Notes: a model not told the origin generated them from the sequence alone. DNA of 6,021 nucleotides from an uncultured Clostridia bacterium (GCA_944372565.1 CALVZR010000180.1:1-6021); one strand, 5' to 3'; shown: positions 1-5,821, counted from the stretch's first letter. Numbers and translations are program-made.

Positions 1-96
1 TGTAAATATATTTTGATAAACTTTACCTTTCTGTTGGTTTGTGTACTTCTCGGTTGTTCCGGGTGCAAGAAAGGCTGGTTTTCCGATGGATAAATA
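1..96. other. Intergenic stretch with no gene seen
   Basis: This AT-rich stretch lies upstream of the first promoter. I see no credible coding sequence, no strong hairpin and no clear promoter on the minus strand. It may be the far end of a longer intergenic region whose other gene lies outside the window. Confidence 0.5.
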
Positions 97-125
97 TTGA
101 CTTGACAACTTCGTTTTGATATAAT
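97..125 (+). promoter_or_regulatory. Sigma-A promoter of the GH39-like gene (extended -10)
   Basis: The -35 box TTGACT (97-102) is 17 nt from a perfect -10 TATAAT (120-125). A TG at 117-118, one base before the -10, makes it an extended -10 promoter. A second -35-like TTGACA overlaps at 102-107 but is only 12 nt from the -10, so the first is preferred. Transcription should begin near 132, giving a leader of about 35 nt that contains the ribosome site AAAGGAG (154-160). Confidence 0.85.
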
Positions 126-166
126 GAAAACAACCGGACGTCAATGATAAAACAAAGGAGAGAAAA

Positions 167-1516
167 ATGATAAAAGCGAGGGTGGATTTCACGAAGAGCG
201 CGGGCGCGGTAAAACCGATGCACGGCGTAAATAACGGGCCCGTTTATAAACCCGGGGCGGAAATTCAGGATACGAACAATATGAAGGCATATAAGGAAGC
301 GGGGTTCCCCTTCGCCAGGACGCACGATTCCGCTTTCCACGCCGCCTACGGCGGCGCGCACACCGTGGATGTATTGAATATTTTCACGGATATGCAAAAA
401 AATCCTTACGATCCCGAAAATTATGACTTCACCTGCACCGACGCGTATATCAAAGCGATTCAAACGGCGGGCGCGGAAGTGATTTATCGTTTGGGAACCT
501 CCATCGAGCACGGCGTGAAAAAATACGGCTGTAAGCCGCCCGAAGATTTCCAAAAATACGCGGTGGTTTGCGAACATATCATCAGGCATTACAACGAGGG
601 GTGGGCAAACGGATTTCACTGCAATATCAGATACTGGGAGATCTGGAACGAACCGGATACGCACGTGGACGGGCTTGCCCATGCAGACGATCCGAGCTGG
701 ACGGGTACGCCCGAACTGTTTTTCAAATTTTTCAACGTGATGCACGATCACCTTAAAAAATGTTTTCCGCATTTGCTGATCGGCGGGCCGGCGGCAGGGG
801 GTGTGGATCGCGAATGGGTGGACGATTTCCTCGAAAGCATAGAGAGCGATACGCTGGATTTTTTCAGCTGGCACAGATACACTTTTGACCCGCGCGATTA
901 CGTAAGGTGCGCGAAAACAGCCAAGGAAAAACTGCGCCGGCACGGATACGGCGATGCGCTTTCCATACTGGGGGAGTGGAATTACGCAAAAGGTTGGTCC
1001 GGGCAGGATTTTATCGATACGATCAGAACGATAAAGGGAATCAAAGGCGCGTCTTTCGCGCTCGCCACGATGGCGTGCTGCCAGTATGCGGACGTCGATA
1101 TCCTCCTGTATTACGACGCAAGGCCGTGCGAATATAACGGAATGTTCGATTCGGACGTGTATTCGGTGATAAAGGGGTACTATCCTTTTTATAATTTCAA
1201 TCAGTTGTATAAAATCGGGCGGAGCACGGCGGTGGACTGCGAAAATGAAGACATTTATCTTTGCGGGGCGTATCGGGACGGAGCGGGCGGAATTTTGCTC
1301 ACGCATTATCATGAAAACGAGCAAACCGAAAAAGAACAGGTGGAGTTATGCGTGCATACCGACGGCGGAACGTACGATGTGAAATATTATTTGCTGAACG
1401 AGGCGCACGATAACGAACTTATAAAAGAAGAAACGCTGAGCGGAACGGAACTGAAAATGAACTTTGAACTGCCTCTTTTTACCTGTTATTACGTTAAATT
1501 TGAAAAAAAGGATTGA
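167..1516 (+). CDS. GH39-like (clan GH-A) glycoside hydrolase, beta-xylosidase type
   Basis: A 449-residue cytoplasmic-type enzyme with no signal peptide or membrane segment. The layout is that of retaining clan GH-A hydrolases, closest by eye to GH39 beta-xylosidases: a (beta/alpha)8 barrel over about residues 5-340 and a small beta-rich C-terminal domain (about 350-449). The acid/base glutamate is E162 in the motif WEIWNEP (157-163), and the likely nucleophile is E270 in ILGEWN (267-272). IGGPA (205-209) and FFSWHRY (232-238) match barrel positions around the GH39 active site. The ATG has AAAGGAG 6 nt upstream. It is somewhat shorter than the roughly 500-residue classical XynB enzymes. The natural substrate (xylosides, other short beta-linked sugars or glycoconjugates) cannot be fixed from sequence. 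It stands alone, without transporter or sugar-regulator neighbours in view. Clan assignment is secure; the family number is likely and the xylosidase activity is only inferred. Confidence 0.85.
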   Translation: MIKARVDFTKSAGAVKPMHGVNNGPVYKPGAEIQDTNNMKAYKEAGFPFARTHDSAFHAAYGGAHTVDVLNIFTDMQKNPYDPENYDFTCTDAYIKAIQTAGAEVIYRLGTSIEHGVKKYGCKPPEDFQKYAVVCEHIIRHYNEGWANGFHCNIRYWEIWNEPDTHVDGLAHADDPSWTGTPELFFKFFNVMHDHLKKCFPHLLIGGPAAGGVDREWVDDFLESIESDTLDFFSWHRYTFDPRDYVRCAKTAKEKLRRHGYGDALSILGEWNYAKGWSGQDFIDTIRTIKGIKGASFALATMACCQYADVDILLYYDARPCEYNGMFDSDVYSVIKGYYPFYNFNQLYKIGRSTAVDCENEDIYLCGAYRDGAGGILLTHYHENEQTEKEQVELCVHTDGGTYDVKYYLLNEAHDNELIKEETLSGTELKMNFELPLFTCYYVKFEKKD

Positions 1517-1572
1517 GGGAACTGCCCGCAGGCATAAAAGCGGACGTGTGAAAAGTCGATTTGTTGTATTTG

Positions 1573-1598
1573 GGGCAAAAAGAAAAATGCCCTTATTT
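1573..1598 (+). terminator. Weak terminator-like hairpin after the GH39-like gene
   Basis: GGGCA (1573-1577) pairs with TGCCC (1588-1592) across a 10-nt A-rich loop and is followed by TTATTT. The stem is only 5 bp, so this is a weak candidate for ending the first transcript. The rest of the 1517-1657 gap shows nothing stronger than an interrupted AT-rich hairpin at 1615-1643 with no T-run after it. Confidence 0.3.
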
Positions 1599-1657
1599 AC
1601 CGTTGGAAAAGAAAGCCTTTACAAAAGTTTATTCTTTTCAGGCAAGATGATTCACAC

Positions 1658-1687
1658 TTGACGAAAACGGAAATGTTGTGGTAGAAT
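1658..1687 (+). promoter_or_regulatory. Sigma-A promoter of the AT-rich orphan gene
   Basis: The -35 box TTGACG (1658-1663) is 18 nt from the -10 TAGAAT (1682-1687), and TG at 1679-1680 forms an extended -10. Transcription should begin near 1694. The promoter covers the GTG at 1678 that would otherwise extend the reading frame, which argues for the internal ATG at 1726 as the true start. Confidence 0.75.
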
Positions 1688-1713
1688 ATGTGTACGATGT
1701 CTGTAAAGACAAT

Positions 1714-1719
1714 AAGGAG
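1714..1719 (+). promoter_or_regulatory. Ribosome binding site deciding the start at 1726
   Basis: AAGGAG lies 6 nt before the ATG at 1726. No comparable site precedes the upstream in-frame GTG at 1678, which also lies inside the promoter. Confidence 0.8.
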
Positions 1720-1725
1720 ACGGAC

Positions 1726-2094
1726 ATGGTTTTTAACAAGAATGCAGACAAGAATGAAATTGAAAAATTTGAAAATGATTGTCTTAAAAAAGTCTCTAAC
1801 CTTTCACTTATGTCTTCTTTAAAAGAAGAATTGAGCAAAAGAAGATTAAATTTTACAATAGAGGTTTTGCATGTTAAATCGGAATTAAAAAACTATTCCT
1901 CGCATTTAGCTATTGATATTTTTAATGACAAAGGTGAAAGAGTATGCGAGCATGATGAACCTAATTGTTATTTAATGCTTTGTGAACCGATTTGTTATAT
2001 GCACCACGGACATATAGTTGGAATTGATTTGGTTACGGATAAAGAATTTCTCCAATCATTAGAATTACTTATTAAGCAAGTAAAAAAATGCTAG
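1726..2094 (+). CDS. Hypothetical protein, AT-rich orphan with Cys/His-rich C-terminal half
   Basis: I do not recognise this 122-residue protein. It appears soluble, with no signal peptide or membrane segment. By eye it has a charged helical N-terminus (about residues 9-40, rich in Lys/Glu), then a mainly beta core (strands near 41-50 and 60-68, and 96-103), then a C-terminal helix (105-120). C74, C81, C86, C90, H93, H94 and H96 cluster in the middle and could form a metal site, though no named zinc motif is matched. G+C is about 29% by my count of bases, while neighbours run far higher, and codons strongly favour A/T endings, which suggests acquisition by transfer. It has its own extended -10 promoter, a good ribosome site and a strong terminator, so it is a complete single-gene unit rather than chance open sequence. 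A small accessory protein (for example an immunity or defence-related one) is possible but unsupported. Confidence 0.75.
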   Translation: MVFNKNADKNEIEKFENDCLKKVSNLSLMSSLKEELSKRRLNFTIEVLHVKSELKNYSSHLAIDIFNDKGERVCEHDEPNCYLMLCEPICYMHHGHIVGIDLVTDKEFLQSLELLIKQVKKC

Positions 2095-2133
2095 ACAAAT
2101 CAAGGTAGGGGCCATCTGTGAGAAATGGGATTT

Positions 2134-2180
2134 CGGGAAACAAAAAGGAACGGTTTTTAACCGTTCCTTTTTATTTCCCG
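2134..2180 (+). terminator. Long hairpin intrinsic terminator after the orphan gene
   Basis: An inner stem of 12 bp (AAAAAGGAACGG 2142-2153 with CCGTTCCTTTTT 2161-2172) extends by two T-A pairs to a TTT loop (2156-2158). The T-run lies in the 3' arm and the A-run in the 5' arm, so it can stop transcription from either direction. A further 7-bp outer stem, CGGGAAA (2134-2140) with TTTCCCG (2174-2180), is separated by one C/A mismatch, making a near-perfect 47-nt palindrome. It insulates the operon downstream from the orphan gene. Confidence 0.85.
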
Positions 2181-2292
2181 GCATTCGATAAGATCTTGCA
2201 GAAATAAAAAACTATAAATACAGCATATAAAACAGAAAAAGGCTTTTTTTACGCTTTGTATAAATCTTCCGGAAAAAGGGGAAAATTTTTCA

Positions 2293-2316
2293 AAAAAGGG
2301 TTGACAAATCCTTTTT
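2293..2316. repeat. Inverted repeat flanking the -35 box of the operon promoter
   Basis: AAAAAGG (2293-2299) and CCTTTTT (2310-2316) are perfect inverted arms with a 10-nt centre that contains the TTGACA -35 box. It could be a second regulator site or a weak terminator-like hairpin. The region is A/T-homopolymer rich, so chance is a real possibility. Confidence 0.35.
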
Positions 2317-2328
2317 CTGATATATAAT
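2301..2328 (+). promoter_or_regulatory. Sigma-A promoter of the tetR-oxidoreductase operon
   Basis: Consensus -35 TTGACA (2301-2306) and consensus -10 TATAAT (2323-2328) are separated by 16 nt. Transcription should begin near 2335, inside the operator-like repeats, with a short leader to the ribosome site at 2358. No other promoter is evident before the two oxidoreductase genes, so the three genes are probably one transcript. Confidence 0.85.
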
Positions 2329-2354
2329 ATATATTATATAACGTGTATTATATA
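2321..2354. promoter_or_regulatory. Probable TetR operator: palindrome over the -10 plus a third half-site
   Basis: Positions 2321-2340 form a perfect 20-bp palindrome (TATATAATAT followed by ATATTATATA) that contains the whole -10 box. The 9-base half-site TATTATATA at 2332-2340 recurs in direct orientation at 2346-2354, 14 bp further on, and the pair TATATAA/TTATATA (2335-2341, 2348-2354) makes a second, overlapping inverted repeat. TetR dimers bind such palindromes, often in their own promoters, and a bound dimer here would block RNA polymerase. Binding is inferred from position and symmetry. AT-rich composition makes some symmetry easy to get by chance, but a perfect 20-mer centred just after the -10 is a strong signal. 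Confidence 0.7.
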
Positions 2355-2357
2355 TCG

Positions 2358-2364
2358 AAAGGAG
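2358..2364 (+). promoter_or_regulatory. Ribosome binding site deciding the tetR start at 2370
   Basis: AAAGGAG lies 5 nt before the ATG at 2370. An in-frame GTG at 2343 would add nine residues encoded by the operator itself and has no ribosome site, so 2370 is chosen. Confidence 0.85.
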
Positions 2365-2369
2365 AAGAT

Positions 2370-2933
2370 ATGCCGCCCTTACCGAAAATCACGAAAGAAA
2401 AAATCATACAGGGCGCGCTCGCCCTCGTGCGAAAAAAAGGGGCTGCCGCGCTTACGGCAAAGTCCCTCGCGGCAAAACTCGGCTGTTCCACGCAGCCCGT
2501 TTTCTGGCATTTTGAAAATATGGAAGCGCTCAAAAAGGCGGTGTTCGGCGAGGCGCTCGCCGTGTTCGGGAAATTCCTGCGGCAGGAAAGGGAATGCCCT
2601 TCGCCGTATATGGCGATCGGGCTGAATTACGTTCTGTTCGCCAAGGAGGAGAAAGAACTTTTCAAACTGCTTTTCATGAGCGATTTCGGAAAAACCGACC
2701 TCGTGAATGCGAGCGTGGAAATGGATTTTATCCTGCAAGTCATCGAAAAAAGCGAAAACGTAACGGGGGAAATTGCGAAAACCATCTACCGCGATATGTG
2801 GGTGTTTTCGCACGGCATCGCGGCGATGTCCGCCACGGGCACGGCGGAATTTTCCGAAGAGGAAGTGCGCGCCATGCTCGGCGACGTGTGCCGCGGACTG
2901 ATCGGACATCTTAAAGAAAAAAATCTTTCATAA
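2370..2933 (+). CDS. TetR/AcrR-family transcriptional regulator
   Basis: A 187-residue TetR-type repressor. The N-terminal DNA-binding domain spans about residues 6-52: helix 1 (KEKIIQGALALVRKKG, 9-24), then the helix-turn-helix with LTAKSLAAKLGCS (28-40) and the recognition segment TQPVFWHFENMEAL (41-54), whose aromatic-HF-N/K-E-L pattern is typical of the family. The C-terminal part (about 75-187) is an all-helical ligand-binding and dimerisation domain. It contains MWVFSHGIAAM (143-153), recalling the W...HG pattern of several TetR C-terminal families. It is the first gene of the operon, and its stop codon overlaps the ribosome site of the next gene (gap 11 nt). The palindrome over the promoter suggests it represses itself and both oxidoreductases until a small ligand binds. 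That ligand is unknown; it may be a substrate or product of the downstream enzymes. Confidence 0.92.
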   Translation: MPPLPKITKEKIIQGALALVRKKGAAALTAKSLAAKLGCSTQPVFWHFENMEALKKAVFGEALAVFGKFLRQERECPSPYMAIGLNYVLFAKEEKELFKLLFMSDFGKTDLVNASVEMDFILQVIEKSENVTGEIAKTIYRDMWVFSHGIAAMSATGTAEFSEEEVRAMLGDVCRGLIGHLKEKNLS

Positions 2934-2944
2934 AGGAGCAAACC

Positions 2945-4468
2945 ATGAAAAAGTACGATGCTGTTGTGATCGGCGCCGGAAACGGCGGGCTTGTCGCGGC
3001 GATCCGTCTTTTGCAGGGCGGCGCGAAAACGCTGCTCGTGGAAAAGCACAACCTGCCCGGCGGGTTCGCCACAAGTTTCCGCCGCGGCAGGTTTGAGTTC
3101 GAGGCGTCTTTGCACGAACTCAACGACTTCGGAACGGCGGATAACGCGGGGGACGTGCGCGACCTGTTCGACGAACTCGGCGTTACGGAAAAGATCGACT
3201 GGCTGGAGATCCCCGAGGCATACCGCGTGATCGCGCGCGCGGAAAAGCTGGATGCTACCATGCCTTTCGGCGTTTCCGCGTTCATCGACAAAATGGAAAA
3301 ATACGTGCCGGGCAGCCGCCCTTCGGTAACGAAGTTTTTCGCCCTCGCGGAGGAGATCCGCCTCGCGCAGGCGTACAGTTCTTCCGTGAACGGCAAAACC
3401 GACCCCAAATACATGGTGGAACATTACGGAAACTTCGTCCGCTGCGGTTCGTATTCGGTCAACGAGGTGCTTTCCGCGCTGAAAATGCCGAAAAAGGCGA
3501 AGGATATCCTCAACGCCTATTGGTGCTATCTCGGCGCGCACTGCGACGATCTGAGTTTCCTGCATTACGCGAGCATGGTCAACCGCTATATCCTGCGCGG
3601 CGCGAGCATGCCGAAAATGCGCTCGCACGAGATCTCGCTCGCCCTTACGGAGCGCGTCCGCGAACTGGGCGGGGATATCCTCTTCAATACCGAGGCGGTG
3701 AAGATCTCGACCGATCGGGAAGGCGGCGTGGCGGGCGTAACGCTCGGCGACGGCACGGAGATCATAACGCGCCACGTGGTTGCCAACTGCGCGCCGCACG
3801 TCGTGTTCGGCAGGATGATGGATAAAGCGCCCGAGGCGGAGATCCGCGCAACCAACGCACGCAAATTCGCGGGACGGGGCTTTTCGATGTTTCTGGGGCT
3901 GGACGCTTCCGCGGAAGAACTCGGCGTGGAAAACCACAATTATTTCCTGTACGACACCATGGATACGGCGGCGCAGTACGAAAAAATGCGCACGATAAAG
4001 GAAAACGAGGTGCAGGCGACGGTCTGCTTAAACCGCGCCTATCCCGAATGTTCCCCGAAAGGCACGTGCATGATGTATTTCACCACGCTTTATATGTCCG
4101 ACGATTGGGGAAATATCAAACCCGAGGAATACTATAAGACCAAAAACTACGTGGCGGACAAGATGATCGCCCGTTTCGAGCGCGATACGGGCGCAAAGCT
4201 GCGCGGGCATATCGAGGAGATTTCCATCGCCGCGCCCATGACGTACGCGCGCTACTGCGGGCATCCCGAGGGCGTGATCTACGGCTACGAATCGCAGTAT
4301 TGGGACGGGCTGATGCCCCGTTTGCAAATGATGGGCGAGGATCACAAGGTACGCGGCCTGCGCTTTGCGGGCGGCTACGCCATGCGCCTTTCGGGGTATT
4401 CGAGCGCCTATTTTTCGGGCGACATTTCCGGCCGCCAGACGGTGGGCGACATCAAGAAGGAGGGTTAA
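2945..4468 (+). CDS. CrtI/carotenoid-isomerase-like FAD-dependent oxidoreductase
   Basis: A 507-residue flavoprotein of the phytoene desaturase/carotenoid isomerase/retinol saturase superfamily. The N-terminal Rossmann unit is clear: VVIGAGNGGLVAAIRLL (7-23) carries the dinucleotide glycines, E33 at the end of the second strand should bind the adenosine ribose, and LPGGFATSF (37-45) follows as in this superfamily. The C-terminal FAD segment is GLRFAGGYAMRLSGYSSAYF (471-490) followed by SGDISGR. The middle (about 100-430) is the variable substrate domain. There is no signal peptide or transmembrane helix, but family members are often peripheral membrane proteins. Relatives desaturate, isomerise or reduce hydrophobic polyenes. 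No crtB, crtE or other isoprenoid gene is in view, so a carotenoid pathway is not supported. The 3-nt gap to the downstream reductase and shared transcript suggest that the reductase feeds it electrons, pointing to a reductive or isomerising reaction rather than oxygen-dependent desaturation (inference). The ATG has AAAGGAG 6 nt upstream. Confidence 0.85.
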   Translation: MKKYDAVVIGAGNGGLVAAIRLLQGGAKTLLVEKHNLPGGFATSFRRGRFEFEASLHELNDFGTADNAGDVRDLFDELGVTEKIDWLEIPEAYRVIARAEKLDATMPFGVSAFIDKMEKYVPGSRPSVTKFFALAEEIRLAQAYSSSVNGKTDPKYMVEHYGNFVRCGSYSVNEVLSALKMPKKAKDILNAYWCYLGAHCDDLSFLHYASMVNRYILRGASMPKMRSHEISLALTERVRELGGDILFNTEAVKISTDREGGVAGVTLGDGTEIITRHVVANCAPHVVFGRMMDKAPEAEIRATNARKFAGRGFSMFLGLDASAEELGVENHNYFLYDTMDTAAQYEKMRTIKENEVQATVCLNRAYPECSPKGTCMMYFTTLYMSDDWGNIKPEEYYKTKNYVADKMIARFERDTGAKLRGHIEEISIAAPMTYARYCGHPEGVIYGYESQYWDGLMPRLQMMGEDHKVRGLRFAGGYAMRLSGYSSAYFSGDISGRQTVGDIKKEG

Positions 4469-4471
4469 ACT

Positions 4472-5617
4472 ATGCCGTACGTTTTCAAAAAACAGATCTT
4501 CGGATTCATGGACCTTCTGCGGTTCAAGAAAATGGTGCCCAAACGCCGCAGAAAACTGGCGGAAGGCTCTGCCGCGCCCCTGCCCGAAACTTACCGCGTG
4601 AACGAAACGGCAAAAATTCTGCATCCCGGCTTTCAGCGCGCCGTGCTCGTTTCCGTGAAGGAAGAAACCGCCGATACCAAAACGTTCACTTTTCAGACCG
4701 AACGTCCCTTTTATTTCCGCGCGGGGCAATACGCCACGCTCGGCTGCGGGGTGGAAAAAAGCGTTCTTTCCCGCCCGTATTCGATCTCTTCCGCGCCCGA
4801 AGACGCCCTGAAAAGGAAAGTTTCCTTCACGGTGAAAAAGGCAGGTTTTTTCAGCGGGTATCTTTTCGACGAGGCGAAGGAGGGAGACGTTTTCACGCTG
4901 GGCGATCCTTCGGGCGATTTCTGCTACGAGCCGCTCAAAGACGCGAAACACGTCGTCGCGCTGGCGGGGGGCAGCGGTATCACGCCCTTTTACAGCATGG
5001 CGCAGGCGATCGCGGACGGCACGGAAGATTTCCGCCTTACGATCTTTTACGGCGCGAACACGGAAAAAGATATCATTTTCCGGAGCGAACTCGACAAACT
5101 CGCGTCGGAGAAAATACGCGTGATCTACGTGCTCAGCGACGAGGAAAAGGAGGGCTTCGAGCACGGCTTTATCGGCGCGGAGCTCATTCAAAAATACGTT
5201 TCGGGCGACTTTACGGTAATGATGTGCGGGCCGCAGGCGATGTACGCCTATGCGGACGGGCAGCTCGCCGCCTTCTCCCTGCCGCTCCGCCGCGTCAAAA
5301 AGGAAGCTAACTGCGTGGGCGTGCGCGACGTGAAACCGCAAACGTTCACCCTTACCGTGCATATCGGGTTTGAAACGTTCTCCGTGCCCGCTGACGCGCG
5401 GGAAACCGTGCTTACGGCGATGGAGCGGGCGGGGCTGCGCGTGCCCGCCAAGTGCCGCGCGGGCGGCTGCGGATTCTGCCACAGCAAACTCGTTTCGGGC
5501 AAATTTTCGCTCGCGGGGGCGGATAAACGCCGTCTGGCGGACGCCAAATTCGGTTATATCCATCCCTGCTGTTCCTATCCCGATTCGGATATGGAACTCA
5601 TCGTGCCGAAAGCGTGA
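4472..5617 (+). CDS. NAD(P)H-dependent flavin reductase with C-terminal [2Fe-2S] ferredoxin domain
   Basis: A 381-residue three-module electron-transfer protein. Residues about 53-155 form the FAD-binding beta-barrel of the ferredoxin-NADP reductase family, with FRAGQYATL (82-90) and the flavin motif RPYSISS (101-107). Residues about 158-275 form the NAD(P) module, with AGGSGITPF (165-173) and MMCGPQAMY (250-258). Residues about 290-381 form a plant-type ferredoxin with C328, C333 and C336 (C-x4-C-x2-C) and the fourth ligand at C366 (C367 is adjacent). The FAD-NAD-[2Fe-2S] order is that of class IB oxygenase reductases such as PaaE, and of Hcr. All four cluster cysteines and the flavin motif are intact, so it should be active. 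An extra 40-50 residue N-terminus contains a hydrophobic/basic segment (about 8-30, with KRRRK at 24-28) that could dock to a membrane or partner. AAGGAGG lies 8 nt before the ATG. Its likely redox partner is the CrtI-like protein encoded just upstream (inferred). Confidence 0.9.
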   Translation: MPYVFKKQIFGFMDLLRFKKMVPKRRRKLAEGSAAPLPETYRVNETAKILHPGFQRAVLVSVKEETADTKTFTFQTERPFYFRAGQYATLGCGVEKSVLSRPYSISSAPEDALKRKVSFTVKKAGFFSGYLFDEAKEGDVFTLGDPSGDFCYEPLKDAKHVVALAGGSGITPFYSMAQAIADGTEDFRLTIFYGANTEKDIIFRSELDKLASEKIRVIYVLSDEEKEGFEHGFIGAELIQKYVSGDFTVMMCGPQAMYAYADGQLAAFSLPLRRVKKEANCVGVRDVKPQTFTLTVHIGFETFSVPADARETVLTAMERAGLRVPAKCRAGGCGFCHSKLVSGKFSLAGADKRRLADAKFGYIHPCCSYPDSDMELIVPKA

Positions 5618-5673
5618 AGGCGCACTGACGGCTTTGCACAATTTAAGATGCCTGTATTAAAGGCGGACGGATC

Positions 5674-5706
5674 AACGCGCCCCGCGGCACAGCCGCGGGG
5701 CGCGTT
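5674..5706 (+). terminator. Perfect 15-bp GC-rich hairpin after the operon, no U-tract
   Basis: AACGCGCCCCGCGGC (5674-5688) pairs perfectly with GCCGCGGGGCGCGTT (5692-5706) around an ACA triloop. It sits 57 nt after the reductase stop and before the next promoter, the right place for an operon terminator. However, TTAAAAAC follows on the + strand instead of a T-run, and the minus strand has none either. It may stop polymerase by stem strength, or serve as a 3' end-protecting or processing structure. Confidence 0.6.
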
Positions 5707-5758
5707 AAAAACACCGTAAAAACGGGCGAAGAAAAGGGCGCGCGGAGGCGTTTTCAGA

Positions 5759-5787
5759 TTGACACGGCAAAAAAAGTGCGGTATAAT
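5759..5787 (+). promoter_or_regulatory. Fully consensus sigma-A promoter of the last gene
   Basis: TTGACA (5759-5764) and TATAAT (5782-5787) are both perfect and have the optimal 17-nt spacing. Transcription should begin near 5794, leaving a leader of about 85 nt before the ATG at 5881. So strong a core promoter usually means high expression or the need for a repressor. Confidence 0.9.
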
Positions 5788-5789
5788 GA

Positions 5790-5821
5790 TTTCGCCGCAA
5801 AAAAAACAACGCGCGGCGAAA
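5790..5821. repeat. Inverted repeat at the transcription start of the last gene
   Basis: TTTCGCCGC (5790-5798) and GCGGCGAAA (5813-5821) are perfect 9-bp inverted arms around a 14-nt A-rich centre. It begins 3 nt after the -10 box and covers the expected transcription start, so it fits a repressor operator better than an RNA hairpin, part of whose left arm might not be transcribed. A second, weaker hairpin lies in the leader (TTCCGC 5839-5844 with GCGGAA 5855-5860). The ribosome site GGAGG is at 5868-5872. Confidence 0.5.

Noticed and set aside
102..125. Promoter using TTGACA at 102-107
   Set aside because: The spacer to TATAAT is 12 nt, too short for sigma-A. The overlapping TTGACT at 97-102 gives 17 nt.
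23..1324. Long open frame on the minus strand opposite the GH39-like gene
   Set aside because: It lacks family motifs and a ribosome site, and the opposite strand encodes a clear enzyme with catalytic motifs. Antisense open frames arise from the codon bias of G+C-rich genes.
1615..1643. AT-rich interrupted hairpin (GCCT/AGGC outside, AAAAG/CTTTT inside) as a terminator
   Set aside because: The stem is broken by an asymmetric internal loop and no T-run follows.
1678..1725. GTG start adding 16 residues to the orphan protein
   Set aside because: It lies within the promoter, next to the -10 box, and has no ribosome site. The ATG at 1726 has one.
2343..2369. GTG start adding nine residues to the TetR protein
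   Set aside because: The codons are the operator repeat and the ribosome site itself. The ATG at 2370 has AAAGGAG 5 nt upstream.
2945..4468. Carotenoid biosynthesis operon
   Set aside because: Only a CrtI-superfamily protein is present. No phytoene synthase or prenyl transferase is in view, and the superfamily covers many other substrates.
4028..5641. 537-codon open frame on the minus strand across the oxidoreductase genes
   Set aside because: It crosses the boundary of two clearly real + strand genes, is rich in Arg/His/Ala as expected of antisense frames, and shows no recognisable domain.
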